Shown here piece by piece: positions 30,476 to 39,625 of a stretch of 64,000 nt of DNA. This DNA comes from Sodalis-like secondary symbiont of Drepanosiphum platanoidis (GTDB lineage Bacteria > Pseudomonadota > Gammaproteobacteria > Enterobacterales > Enterobacteriaceae). The stretch covers positions 124,001-188,000 of the forward strand of contig NZ_OZ060924.1 of assembly GCF_964059955.1 (NCBI RefSeq), written 5' to 3'. Position 1 is the stretch's first letter, and the number at the start of each line of letters is the position of its first letter. Made by a program: the position numbers and the translations under genes. The notes beneath the pieces were generated by a model. It was given only the letters and a program-made list of their open reading frames with translations. It was not told the origin of the DNA and did no database searches.

Positions 30476-31186
30476 TTAAAATAAAAAATTAATTAATTTT
30501 ATTTTTGATTTTGTAATATATATAGCAGATCCATTATTTTCCCATGATCCTAAAACAGCTCTATAAAAAATTTTATTTTTATTTTTTAATATAAAAATAT
30601 TTTTTTGATGTATATGACCATGAATCATAATATCAAAATTTGTTTCATTAAATATTTTTAAAATTTTTTTTTCATTAATTTTTATATTAAATTTATATTT
30701 TTTTTTTAAATTAGATTTGTTTTGAATTTTTTTAAATATTTTTAAACGCAAATATAATGGAAGACGTAAAAATATATTTTTTAAAAATTTAGATCTTATT
30801 ATATATCTAAATATTTTATATGAATAATCATTAATACAAAGAGAATCACCATGTAATATAATTATTTTTTTATTTAAAAAATTAATTATTTTTTTTTCAG
30901 GTAATAAAATCATTCCACAAGATTTTGCATAATATTTTCCAATTAAAAAATCATGATTTCCTGGAATAAAATAACATGATATACCTCTGTTTTTTAAAGA
31001 AAAAAGTTCATGAGCAATTTTTTTATATAATATATTTTTATAATCGTCTCCAATCCATACATCAAATAAATCACCTAAGATATATAAAGATTTTATATTA
31101 TTTAAAGAATATTTAAGAAATTTTAAAAATTTTTTAATTGTTATTGGATTTTTTATATTAAGATGTATATCTGATATAAAAATCAT
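30476..31186 (-). CDS. lpxH: UDP-2,3-diacylglucosamine pyrophosphatase LpxH
   Basis: Peripheral membrane metallophosphoesterase that cleaves UDP-2,3-diacylglucosamine to lipid X in lipid A synthesis. Motifs: SDIHL, ILGDLFDVWIGDD, PGNHDFLIGKYYAKS, IILHGDSLC and the C-terminal IHGHIHQKN. I place the start at the ATG at 31186 (236 aa, E. coli 240), which has TTGGA 10 nt upstream; an in-frame TTG at 31201 would add five residues but has no ribosome site. The dinuclear metal ligands all appear to be present. One of five lipid A/Kdo genes in this window. Confidence 0.94.
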   Translation of the reverse strand: MIFISDIHLNIKNPITIKKFLKFLKYSLNNIKSLYILGDLFDVWIGDDYKNILYKKIAHELFSLKNRGISCYFIPGNHDFLIGKYYAKSCGMILLPEKKIINFLNKKIIILHGDSLCINDYSYKIFRYIIRSKFLKNIFLRLPLYLRLKIFKKIQNKSNLKKKYKFNIKINEKKILKIFNETNFDIMIHGHIHQKNIFILKNKNKIFYRAVLGSWENNGSAIYITKSKIKLINFLF

Positions 31187-31420
31187 AAATATTTTATCCA
31201 AAAATGTTTAAAAATTTTATTACAAATATTTTAAATATTTTTAAAAAAAGATTTAAAATATATGTTTAAATTATTTTTTAAATAAAAAAATAATTAAAAT
31301 AAATTTTTTATTAAAAATAATGATATATATCATATTTTTTATATAAAATTTTATTTTTATATAAAATTAAACTTTATTAATATTAATTTTAAAAATATTA
31401 AATAGTTATGGAACTTATAT

Positions 31421-33622
31421 ATGTTAATTGTAAAAGTAGCTCTTCCTATTCCATTAATTAATACATTTGACTATGTAATTATTGAATATGATAATATTTT
31501 ATCTGGTATAAGAGTTAAAGTACCTTTTAAAAATAAAGAATATATAGGTATTATTGTAGATATTTATACAAATAAAAATAATTTTTTTAAAAAAAAATTA
31601 AAAAAAGTTATTAAAATTTTAGATAAAAAACCCTTATTTTCAAAAGATATATGGTCTATGCTTTTATGGTCTGTTAATTATTATCATTATCCAATAGGAA
31701 AAATTTTATTTTATTCATTACCTATTTTATTACGTAAAGAAAATTTTTTTAAAAAAGAAAAACCATTAGAATGGTATTTTTTAAATAAAAAATCAAATAT
31801 TGATTTAACAAAATTAAAAAATGCACCTAAACAAAAAAAAGCTTTATTAAGATTAATAAAAGGACCTTTAAAAAAAAATCAAATAAATAAATTAGGATTT
31901 TCAAAAAAAATATTTCAAGAATTAGAAAATAAAAAATTATGCTATATTAAATTTTTATCATTAAAAAATGATATTTATATTTCAATTTTTAAGAAAAAAT
32001 ATAATAATCTTTTTTTAAAAAAAAATAATAATTTTGATTTAAAAGATTTTTTTAAAAAAATTAATAAATTTTCTGTATGGTTATTATCTCAAAATATATT
32101 TTATATTAAAATTAAAATGTATTTAATAATTTTAAAAAAAATATTTTTAAAAAAAAAACAAGTTTTATTTCTTGTACCAAAAATTAGTTTAATATTACAA
32201 ATTTTTAATATTTTAAATAAGTATTTTTCTATATCTATAGCAATATTTCATTCTAAAATTAATAAAAAAAAACAACTTTCTATATGGTTAAAAGTAAAAA
32301 ATGGAAAATATTGTGTTGTTATAGGAACTAAATCTGCTTTATTTATACCTTTTAAAAAATTAGGAATAATAATAGTAAATGAAGAACATGATTTTTTATA
32401 TAAACAACAAAATGGATGGCTTTATAATGCAAGAGATCTTTCTATTTTACGAGCACGTATAAAAAATATACCTATAATATTAGATAGTATAACTCCATCC
32501 TTAGAAACATTATATAACATTAAAAAAAAAAAATATAATAAATTTTATTTTTTTAATTTAAAAGATAAATCATATTTTTATAAAAAAAAATTAATAAATA
32601 TAAAAAAAAAAATATTAATAAATGGAATTTCTAATGAACTTTTAAAAAAAATCAAAAAACATATATTTTTTGGAAATCAAGTTCTTATTCTTTTAGAAAG
32701 AAAAAAATTTTCTAAAATATTATTTTGTTGTAAATGTAATTATATTTTAAAATGTTTATTGTGTAATAATAATTACAATTTACATAAATATAATAAAAAA
32801 TTATATTGTTATAATTGTAATTTTCAAGAAAAAATTTTTAAAACTTGTCCACAATGTTTATCAAAAAAATTTATTAAAGTTGAAATAGGTACAAAACAAA
32901 TAGAAAAATTTTTAAAAATAAAAATTCCAAAAATACCAATTATAAGAATAGATAAAGATAAATTTTTTTGTCAAAAAAAAATTAAAGAAAATTTAAAAAA
33001 AATTAAAGAAAATAAATATAGAATTTTAATTGGAACTAATTCTTTAGTAAAAGAATATTATTTTCCTTATGTAACTTTAGTTGGTATTTTAGATATTGAT
33101 AATATGTTATTTTCAAATGATTTTAGATCATCTGAAAAATTTTCTCAAATATATACACAAATTTCTTTAAAATCTTCTCAAATAAAAAAGAAAGAAATAT
33201 TATTACAAACTAATTATCCAAATCATCCATTATTAATAAAATTATTAAAACTTAAATATAAAGAATTTTCTTATATTATTTTAAAAGAAAGATTTTTAAC
33301 AATGTTACCTCCATTTATATATCATATTTTATTTTATTCTGAAGATTCTTATAACATATTTTCAAAATCTTTTCTTAAAAAAATTAAAAATTTATTAAAT
33401 AAAAATATTTTTATCAAAAAAAACTTTTTTAGAGTAATTGGTCCAATACCAGCTTTTTCTTTTAAAATTAATGGAAAATTTCGTTGGAATTTATTAATAT
33501 CTGGACATAATAGAATACATTTAAATTATTTAATAAAAAAAAATTTAAAATTTATTTTAAAATTACCAGAAATAAAAAAAGTAAAATGGATTATTGATGT
33601 TGATCCTATTTCAATAAAATAA
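31421..33622 (+). CDS. priA: Primosomal protein PriA, helicase motifs degenerate
   Basis: PriA reloads the replicative helicase at broken forks. The 733-aa protein aligns end to end with E. coli PriA (732). The DNA-binding N-terminus, all eight zinc cysteines (in FCCKCNYILKCLLC and YCYNCN plus CPQC) and the C-terminus VKWIIDVDPI are kept. The ATPase motifs are not. Where E. coli has GVTGSGKT, residues 224-231 read QNIFYIKI; DEEH is NEEH (Asn320); QVAGRAGRAGK of motif VI is QISLKSSQIKK (from residue 580); the motif V AKGHHFP-like segment is VKEYYFP. It probably assembles primosomes without helicase activity. Start ATG at 31421 with GGA upstream. Confidence 0.93.
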   Translation: MLIVKVALPIPLINTFDYVIIEYDNILSGIRVKVPFKNKEYIGIIVDIYTNKNNFFKKKLKKVIKILDKKPLFSKDIWSMLLWSVNYYHYPIGKILFYSLPILLRKENFFKKEKPLEWYFLNKKSNIDLTKLKNAPKQKKALLRLIKGPLKKNQINKLGFSKKIFQELENKKLCYIKFLSLKNDIYISIFKKKYNNLFLKKNNNFDLKDFFKKINKFSVWLLSQNIFYIKIKMYLIILKKIFLKKKQVLFLVPKISLILQIFNILNKYFSISIAIFHSKINKKKQLSIWLKVKNGKYCVVIGTKSALFIPFKKLGIIIVNEEHDFLYKQQNGWLYNARDLSILRARIKNIPIILDSITPSLETLYNIKKKKYNKFYFFNLKDKSYFYKKKLINIKKKILINGISNELLKKIKKHIFFGNQVLILLERKKFSKILFCCKCNYILKCLLCNNNYNLHKYNKKLYCYNCNFQEKIFKTCPQCLSKKFIKVEIGTKQIEKFLKIKIPKIPIIRIDKDKFFCQKKIKENLKKIKENKYRILIGTNSLVKEYYFPYVTLVGILDIDNMLFSNDFRSSEKFSQIYTQISLKSSQIKKKEILLQTNYPNHPLLIKLLKLKYKEFSYIILKERFLTMLPPFIYHILFYSEDSYNIFSKSFLKKIKNLLNKNIFIKKNFFRVIGPIPAFSFKINGKFRWNLLISGHNRIHLNYLIKKNLKFILKLPEIKKVKWIIDVDPISIK

Positions 33623-33703
33623 TTTTTTTTAAATTAAAATATATTTATTTTTTTAATAAATATTAAATATTAATTTATTAAATATTTTTAAAAATTAAAT
33701 ATA

Positions 33704-36349
33704 TTAATATATTTGTCCATGACATCTTTTAAATTTTTTATTAGAACCACATGGACATAAATCATTTCTTTTAATATTTAAATTTTTATTTTTATAGAAA
33801 AAAATATTATTTATTAAAGTTTTTTCTTTTTTATTTATATTTTTATTATTTGTTTTTTTAGATAAATTTTTTTGTATAATACTTAATTTACTAATTATTT
33901 CACATTTTAATAAATTTAACATTTTATTAAACATTTTAAAAGATTCTATTTTATATTCTTGTTTTGGATCTTTTTGTGCATAACCTCTTAAATGTATTCC
34001 TTGTCTTAAATAATCTATAGCAGATAAATGATCTTTCCAATAATCATCTATTACTTTTAACATAATTTTTTTTTCTAAATCATGTATATATTTATTATGT
34101 TTCCAATTTTTTTTAAATTTTTTAATTAAATTTAATATTTTTATAAATAATTCTTTTCTTTTTATATATTTATCATTAATCCATTTTTTTATTGGTATTT
34201 TTATATTAAAATTATTTTTAATTTTTTTTTGTAAACTATTTATTTTCCAATTATTTTTTTTACATTTTTTAGGTATATATAAATTAAATAAAAATAAAAT
34301 TACATCTTCATAAATATTATCAATAATTTTTTTAATATTTTTAGATTTTAATAATTCATTTCTTTGTTTATAAATTGATAATCTTTGATCATTAGCTATA
34401 TCATCATATTCTAATAATTCTTTTCTCATTTCAAAATTTCTATTTTCAACTTTTGCTTGAGCATTAGCAATAGCTTTAGTAACAAGTGGATGTTCTATAG
34501 CTTCTCCTTCTTTCATTCCTAATTTTTTCATAAATTTAATAATTTTTTCTGAAGTAAACATTCTCATTAAAGGATCTTCCATAGATAAGTAAAATCTAGA
34601 TGATCCAGGATCTCCTTGTCTTCCAGATCTACCTCTTAATTGATTATCTATTCTTCTTGATTCATGTCTTTCAGTTCCAATAACATGTAATCCTCCTATA
34701 GATATAACTTTATTATATTGTTTTATATATTTATATTTTATAGAATTTTTTAAAAAATTATTTTCTTTTTTTAATAAGGAAATTTCATTTTTATAATTTC
34801 CTCCAAGAACAATATCTGTACCACGTCCTGCCATATTAGTAGCTATAGTAACAGATTTAAGTTTACCTGCTTGAGAAATAATTTCTGCTTCTTTAGAATG
34901 AAATTTAGCATTTAATACTTTATGAGGTATATTAATTTTTTTTAATTTTTTAGAAATTATTTCAGATTTTTCAATAGATATTGTTCCAACTAATACTGGT
35001 TGATTTTTTTTATAACAATATAATATATCTTTAATTATAGCTTTAATTTTTTCTTTTTCAGTTATATAGACTAAATCTGGCATATCTTTTCTTATCATAG
35101 GACAATTTGTAGGAACTACAATAGTATCTAATTTATAAATAGAATTAAACTCAAAAGCTTCAGTTTTTGCAGTTCCAGTCATACCAGATAATTTTTTATA
35201 TAATCGAAAATAATTTTGAAATGTAATAGATGCTAAAGTTTGATATTCGTTTTGGATTGGAACATTTTCTTTTGCTTCTATTGCTTGATGTAATCCATCA
35301 GACCAACGTCTTCCATGCATAGTACGTCCAGTATGTTCATCAACAATTATTATCATTTTATTTTTTACAATATAATCTATGTTTTTTATAAATAATACAT
35401 GTGCTTTTAAAGCAGATATAATATATTGCATAAGTATAATATTTTTTGAAGAATATAAAGATTCTTTTTTTTTTATAATTTTATTTTTTATCATAAGTTT
35501 TTCAATAAAAATCATTCCATTTTCTGTTAAATCAACTTGACGATTTTTTTCATCTATAAAAAAATGTCCATTTCCTTTAAAAAATTCAGAATCTTCTTTT
35601 TTTTGTAAAATAAGACTAGGAATCATTTTATTAATTTTTTCATATAAAATAGAACTATCTTCAGATGGACCAGAAATTACTAATGGTGTTCTAGCTTCAT
35701 CTATTAAAATAGAATCTACTTCATCAATTATTGCATAATTTAATTTACGTTGTACTTTATCATATTGATTTAATACCATATTATCTCTAAGATAATCAAA
35801 TCCATATTCATTATTAGTACCATATGTAATATCAGAAGAATATGCAATACGTTTTTCTTTTATAGATATATTTGGTAAAGTTATTCCAGTAGTTAATCCA
35901 AGAAAATTAAAAAGAGGTTTATTATTTTTAGAATCTCTTTTAGCTAAATAATCATTTGCAGTAACTATATGTACTCCTTTTTTTGTTAAAGCATTTAAGT
36001 AAGCTGGTAAAGTAGATGTTAAAGTTTTTCCTTCTCCAGTTTTCATTTCAGCAATAGAACATTCATGTAAAACAATACCTCCTAATATTTGAACATCAAA
36101 TAAACGAATACCAAAAATTCTCTTAATAACTTCTCTTACTGTAGCAAAAGATTCAGGTAATAAATTATTAATATTTTCTTTATTTTTTAATCTTTTGCGA
36201 AATAAAACAGTTTGATTTGATAATTGATCATCATTTAATTTTTCTATTTTTTTTTCTAAAAAATTAATTTGTTTTATTATTTTATTCATTCTATTTAACA
36301 TTTTTTTATTTTTTGTATAAAAAAGTTTTTTTATAATTTTTTTAAACAT
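33704..36349 (-). CDS. secA: Preprotein translocase ATPase SecA
   Basis: Motor ATPase of the Sec export pathway. The ATG at 36349 aligns with E. coli Met1 ([16 protein letters not shown] against MLIKLLTKVFGSRNDR) and has AAGAGA upstream; an in-frame ATG at 36388 would add 13 residues without homology or a ribosome site. Length 881 aa (E. coli 901). Landmarks: [44 protein letters not shown] and [13 protein letters not shown]. The C-terminal zinc finger [13 protein letters not shown] is intact, though the linker before it has become lysine-rich. secM is absent upstream. Confidence 0.96.
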   Translation of the reverse strand: MFKKIIKKLFYTKNKKMLNRMNKIIKQINFLEKKIEKLNDDQLSNQTVLFRKRLKNKENINNLLPESFATVREVIKRIFGIRLFDVQILGGIVLHECSIAEMKTGEGKTLTSTLPAYLNALTKKGVHIVTANDYLAKRDSKNNKPLFNFLGLTTGITLPNISIKEKRIAYSSDITYGTNNEYGFDYLRDNMVLNQYDKVQRKLNYAIIDEVDSILIDEARTPLVISGPSEDSSILYEKINKMIPSLILQKKEDSEFFKGNGHFFIDEKNRQVDLTENGMIFIEKLMIKNKIIKKKESLYSSKNIILMQYIISALKAHVLFIKNIDYIVKNKMIIIVDEHTGRTMHGRRWSDGLHQAIEAKENVPIQNEYQTLASITFQNYFRLYKKLSGMTGTAKTEAFEFNSIYKLDTIVVPTNCPMIRKDMPDLVYITEKEKIKAIIKDILYCYKKNQPVLVGTISIEKSEIISKKLKKINIPHKVLNAKFHSKEAEIISQAGKLKSVTIATNMAGRGTDIVLGGNYKNEISLLKKENNFLKNSIKYKYIKQYNKVISIGGLHVIGTERHESRRIDNQLRGRSGRQGDPGSSRFYLSMEDPLMRMFTSEKIIKFMKKLGMKEGEAIEHPLVTKAIANAQAKVENRNFEMRKELLEYDDIANDQRLSIYKQRNELLKSKNIKKIIDNIYEDVILFLFNLYIPKKCKKNNWKINSLQKKIKNNFNIKIPIKKWINDKYIKRKELFIKILNLIKKFKKNWKHNKYIHDLEKKIMLKVIDDYWKDHLSAIDYLRQGIHLRGYAQKDPKQEYKIESFKMFNKMLNLLKCEIISKLSIIQKNLSKKTNNKNINKKEKTLINNIFFYKNKNLNIKRNDLCPCGSNKKFKRCHGQIY

Positions 36350-36457
36350 AATTAAATAATTTCTCTTAATAATAATATAATTAAACATTTTTTTAATATT
36401 TATATTTTTTATAAAATTTATATAAATTTAAAAAAAATAATAGTTTATTTTTTATTT

Positions 36458-36515
36458 AAAATATATAATAAAATTATATTTTTTAAATAAAAAATATAAT
36501 TTTATTATATATTTT
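36458..36515. repeat. Perfect 27-bp inverted repeat, AAAT loop
   Basis: Arms 36458-36484 and 36489-36515 are exact reverse complements. This is the longest perfect stem I found in the window. It lies 109 bp from the secA start and about 200 bp from dciA, upstream of both, so it is not an ordinary terminator. It could extrude as a cruciform or fold in a leader RNA. Confidence 0.75.
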
Positions 36516-36521
36516 TTTATT

Positions 36522-36560
36522 ATTTATTTTAAATAAATTTTAAATTTATTTAAAATAAAT
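36522..36560. repeat. Perfect 19-bp inverted repeat, 1-nt centre
   Basis: Arms 36522-36540 and 36542-36560 pair exactly around a single T. It follows the 27-bp repeat by six bases. Confidence 0.7.
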
Positions 36561-36716
36561 TTTTAATATTTTATATATAAAAAAAATTAATTAAATTAAA
36601 AATTTTATTAAAAAATTATTAAAATAAATTTTATAATATTAAAATTTTTATATAATTTATATATAATTTATAAAAATTATATAAAAAATAACAGTTATTT
36701 AATTTTAAAATATTTT

Positions 36717-37232
36717 ATGCATAATAAAAAACCATATCCTATTTACTTTTTTTTTACAAAAAATAAAAAATTATCTAAAGAAAGTTTTTATTTAGAAAAA
36801 ATTAAAAATCATTCTTTAATGCTTTTAAAAATAACTTGTTTTCTTAAATTTATACTTCCATTTCCATTAAAATATAAATTTCGTGTATTAAATATTAAAA
36901 ATAAAATTCTTTTTTTAGAAACATCTAATTCTGCTTGGATGACAAGACTTAAATTTGAAAGTATTAAAATTTTATTTTTGTTAAAAAGTAAAATTTTACC
37001 ATCTTTATCTTATATTGATATTAAAATAAATCCTGATATTGAAATAAAATCAATAATTAATAATAAAATAAATATTTATAATTTAAAAAATAATAAAAAA
37101 AATAAAATTTATAATAATAAAAAAATAACTAAAAAAAGTATAAAATCAATTTTATATGTTTCAAGAAACAATAAAAATAATTTAAGTATAGTTTTAAAAA
37201 GAATTGCAAATATTATTAAAAAAAATATTTAA
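36717..37232 (+). CDS. dciA: DciA-like (DUF721) protein, putative replicative helicase loader
   Basis: 171 aa with no E. coli K-12 counterpart that I recognise. Residues of about 50-105, FRVLNIKNKILFLETSNSAWMTRL and on to SYIDIKINP, resemble the DUF721/DciA core: beta strands, a conserved small-Ala-Trp turn and a helix. In other gammaproteobacteria dciA sits between lpxC and secA, the exact position here, and this context strongly supports the call. DciA loads or assists DnaB in bacteria without DnaC. The C-terminal third is a low-complexity Asn/Lys/Ile stretch, probably drift. It is convergent with lpxC. The alternative is another DUF721 protein of unknown role. Confidence 0.65.
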   Translation: MHNKKPYPIYFFFTKNKKLSKESFYLEKIKNHSLMLLKITCFLKFILPFPLKYKFRVLNIKNKILFLETSNSAWMTRLKFESIKILFLLKSKILPSLSYIDIKINPDIEIKSIINNKINIYNLKNNKKNKIYNNKKITKKSIKSILYVSRNNKNNLSIVLKRIANIIKKNI

Positions 37233-37283
37233 TTTTTAAAAATATTTTTATTTTTATTAAAAATTTTTTAAATATTATATTTT

Positions 37284-38177
37284 TTAAAAAATTGAAAATG
37301 GATTATTTAAATTATCTAATTTAATAAATTTCCAAGATTTTTTAGATTTTAAAATAGTTCTTAATAATTTATTATTCATTTTATGACCTGATTTAAATGC
37401 ACTAAAAGATCCAATAATATTATATCCACACATATATAAATCTCCTATAGCATCTAATATTTTATGTCTAACTAATTCATTTTTAAAACGAAGTCCATTT
37501 TTATTAATAACTTTATAATCATCAAGAATAATTGCAGAATTTAAATTTCCACCAAGTATTAAACCTTTTGATCTAAGATTTTTTATATTTTTAACAAATC
37601 CAAATGTACGAGCAGGACTTATTTTTTTTATAAAATTATTAGAAGAAAAATTAAAAAAATAATTTTGAACATTTATATCAATAGCAGGATGATTAAAATC
37701 AATAGTAAAATTAAAAGTAAAACCATTAAAAGGACTTAATTTTACCCATTTATCTTTATCATTAATAATAATAGTTTTTTTAATTTTTATAAATTTTTTA
37801 TCAGTTTTTAATTCTTTAATTCCAGATTTTAATAAAAGATATATAAAAGGAATTGAACTTCCATCCATTATAGGAATTTCAGGACCATTAACTTCAATTA
37901 TAATATTATCAATACCGAGTCCTGAAAGTGCAGCATGTAAATGTTCTACAGTAGAAATACGTACATCATAATTATTTATTAAACAAGTACAAAAAAAAGT
38001 ATTTTTTACAAGATTTGCATTAACTTTAAAATCAACATATGGATTTAAATCAATACGTCTATATATTATTCCGGTATTTTCTAAAGCAGGTTTTAATATT
38101 AAAGTTATTTTTTTTCCTGTATGTAATCCTATTCCATTTGTTTTTATAATATTTTTTAATGTTCTTTGTTTAATCAT
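37284..38177 (-). CDS. lpxC: UDP-3-O-acyl-N-acetylglucosamine deacetylase LpxC
   Basis: Zinc enzyme of the committed step of lipid A synthesis. The ATG at 38177 gives [10 protein letters not shown], matching E. coli [10 protein letters not shown], with GAG upstream. An in-frame TTG at 38189 is rejected. 297 aa (E. coli 305; the C-terminal tail is short). Zinc ligands lie in [11 protein letters not shown] and [16 protein letters not shown]; the catalytic His is in FKSGH. Upstream on the same strand is rsmH, so all genes that separate rsmH from lpxC in E. coli are missing here. Confidence 0.96.
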   Translation of the reverse strand: MIKQRTLKNIIKTNGIGLHTGKKITLILKPALENTGIIYRRIDLNPYVDFKVNANLVKNTFFCTCLINNYDVRISTVEHLHAALSGLGIDNIIIEVNGPEIPIMDGSSIPFIYLLLKSGIKELKTDKKFIKIKKTIIINDKDKWVKLSPFNGFTFNFTIDFNHPAIDINVQNYFFNFSSNNFIKKISPARTFGFVKNIKNLRSKGLILGGNLNSAIILDDYKVINKNGLRFKNELVRHKILDAIGDLYMCGYNIIGSFSAFKSGHKMNNKLLRTILKSKKSWKFIKLDNLNNPFSIF

Positions 38178-38360
38178 TATAAATCTCAATGTAAAAATTA
38201 AATTTTTAAAAATTTAAATAAAAATTTATTTTATTAAAAATATTTTTATATTTAATTTATTTTTAATTTAAATAAATTTTTAAAATTTATTTAAAAATTA
38301 ATTTTATAAAATTTTATATAAATTTTATTTAATTTTAAATTTTAATTTATATATAATATT

Positions 38361-39305
38361 TTATATTTTTAATTTTTCTGCTGATCTTAAAATAGCACTA
38401 CGTGATCTATAATTAATAGATATTTCTTTTTTTGAAGGTTTTTTTTTACCTAAATATTTAATTTTTAAAATATTTTTATAATTATTTTTAATTTCTAATT
38501 CAGTTAATGGTAATTTTTTAATAAATAAAGGTAATTGACTATATTTAATCATAAAATTTTTAACTATTTTATCTTCTAAAGAATGAAAACTAATTATAGA
38601 TATTCTTCCATATGGAGCTAATAATAATAAACTATTTTTTAAAATTATTTTTAATTCTTCTAATTCATTATTAATAAAAATACGAATAGCTTGAAATGTT
38701 CTTCTTGCTGGATGTTTATATTTGTTCCAACATGGAATTGAATTAATAATAATTTTTGATAATTCATTAGTTCTAGTAATTTTTTTTATTTTATTTTGTA
38801 AAAAAATTTTTCTTGCAATTAATTTTGCAAATCTTTCATTTCCAAAATTTTTTAATACCCAACAAATTTTTTTTTCTGAAGCAGAATATAACCATTTAAA
38901 AGCAGGAATTCCATTATTTTTATCCATTCTACAGTCTAATGGTCCATCTTTTTTAAAAGAAAAACCTCTTGTAGAATCATCTATTTGAATAGATGAAACT
39001 CCTAAATCTAATATAATACCATTAATTTTTCCTAATAAATTATAATTTTTCATATAATTTTTTAATAAAGAAAAAGTACTATGTATTACATGTAATCTTT
39101 TGTCTTTAATTAAAGATGCTATTTTTATTGATTCAATGTCACGATCTATTGAAAATAATTTACCATCATTATTTAATTTAGATAAAATAAGTTTTGAATG
39201 ACCTCCACCCCCAAAAGTAGCATCAATATATATTCCACTTGGATTTATATTTAAACTTTCAATAGATTCTTTTAATAAAACAGTATTATGATTATAATTT
39301 TTCAA
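38361..39305 (-). CDS. rsmH: 16S rRNA (cytosine-1402-N4) methyltransferase RsmH
   Basis: Methylates C1402 in the ribosomal P site, formerly MraW. 314 aa (E. coli 313). The start is TTG at 39305, supported by the alignment KNYNHNTVLLKESI with E. coli ENYKHTTVLL; no ribosome site is obvious. AdoMet-binding YIDATFGGGGHSKLIL, DLGVSSIQIDDSTRGFSF, GPLDCRMD, RRTFQAIRIFINNELEEL and ISFHSLEDKIVK are intact, and it ends with RSRSAILRSAEK. It is the only gene of the early mra/dcw cluster remaining at this place. Confidence 0.95.
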   Translation of the reverse strand: MKNYNHNTVLLKESIESLNINPSGIYIDATFGGGGHSKLILSKLNNDGKLFSIDRDIESIKIASLIKDKRLHVIHSTFSLLKNYMKNYNLLGKINGIILDLGVSSIQIDDSTRGFSFKKDGPLDCRMDKNNGIPAFKWLYSASEKKICWVLKNFGNERFAKLIARKIFLQNKIKKITRTNELSKIIINSIPCWNKYKHPARRTFQAIRIFINNELEELKIILKNSLLLLAPYGRISIISFHSLEDKIVKNFMIKYSQLPLFIKKLPLTELEIKNNYKNILKIKYLGKKKPSKKEISINYRSRSAILRSAEKLKI

Positions 39306-39625
39306 AATTTTTTTTATTTTTTATATTAAAATTTTTTAAAATATTTTAAAAAATTTATAGAATTAATTATATTAAATTATAAATAATTATTATATATATA
39401 ATATATATTATTAATTATTTATATAAAATAAATAATAAAATTTTATTTAATAAATTTTTAAATAAAAAATTATTAATTAATATTGTATATATATTATATA
39501 TAATAAATCAAAATATTTTTTATATAAAATAGTTTATTTTATATAAAAAATATTATTAATTTAATTTAAAAATATTAAAATAAAATATTATATTAATTTT
39601 AATTTATTTTAAAGGATTATTTTAT
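39306..39625. other. Divergent rsmH/leuS spacer
   Basis: A 320-bp A/T spacer with no gene. It contains a perfect 20-bp inverted repeat at 39512-39554 and an imperfect long hairpin near 39380-39425. The leuS ribosome site AAAGGA lies at 39612-39617. Confidence 0.5.
39512..39554. repeat. Perfect 20-bp inverted repeat, GTT loop
   Basis: Arms 39512-39531 and 39535-39554 are exact reverse complements. It lies 71 bp before the leuS ATG, in a divergent spacer, so it would fall in or near the leuS promoter or leader. Confidence 0.7.

Larger units (their letters stand above)
36350..36716. other. Divergent secA/dciA spacer with two very strong hairpins
   Basis: A 367-bp spacer between divergent genes. 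It contains two adjacent perfect A/T inverted repeats (36458-36515 and 36522-36560), described separately. Promoters for both genes must lie here. In E. coli, secM occupies the corresponding region upstream of secA; no secM-like arrest sequence is found. Confidence 0.55.

Noticed and set aside
36388-36388. Upstream ATG as the secA start
   Set aside because: The 13 extra residues have no counterpart in E. coli SecA and no ribosome site precedes them; the ATG at 36349 aligns with the known N-terminus.
36717-37232. The gene upstream of secA as secM
   Set aside because: It is on the opposite strand from secA, lacks a signal peptide and lacks the C-terminal arrest motif of SecM.
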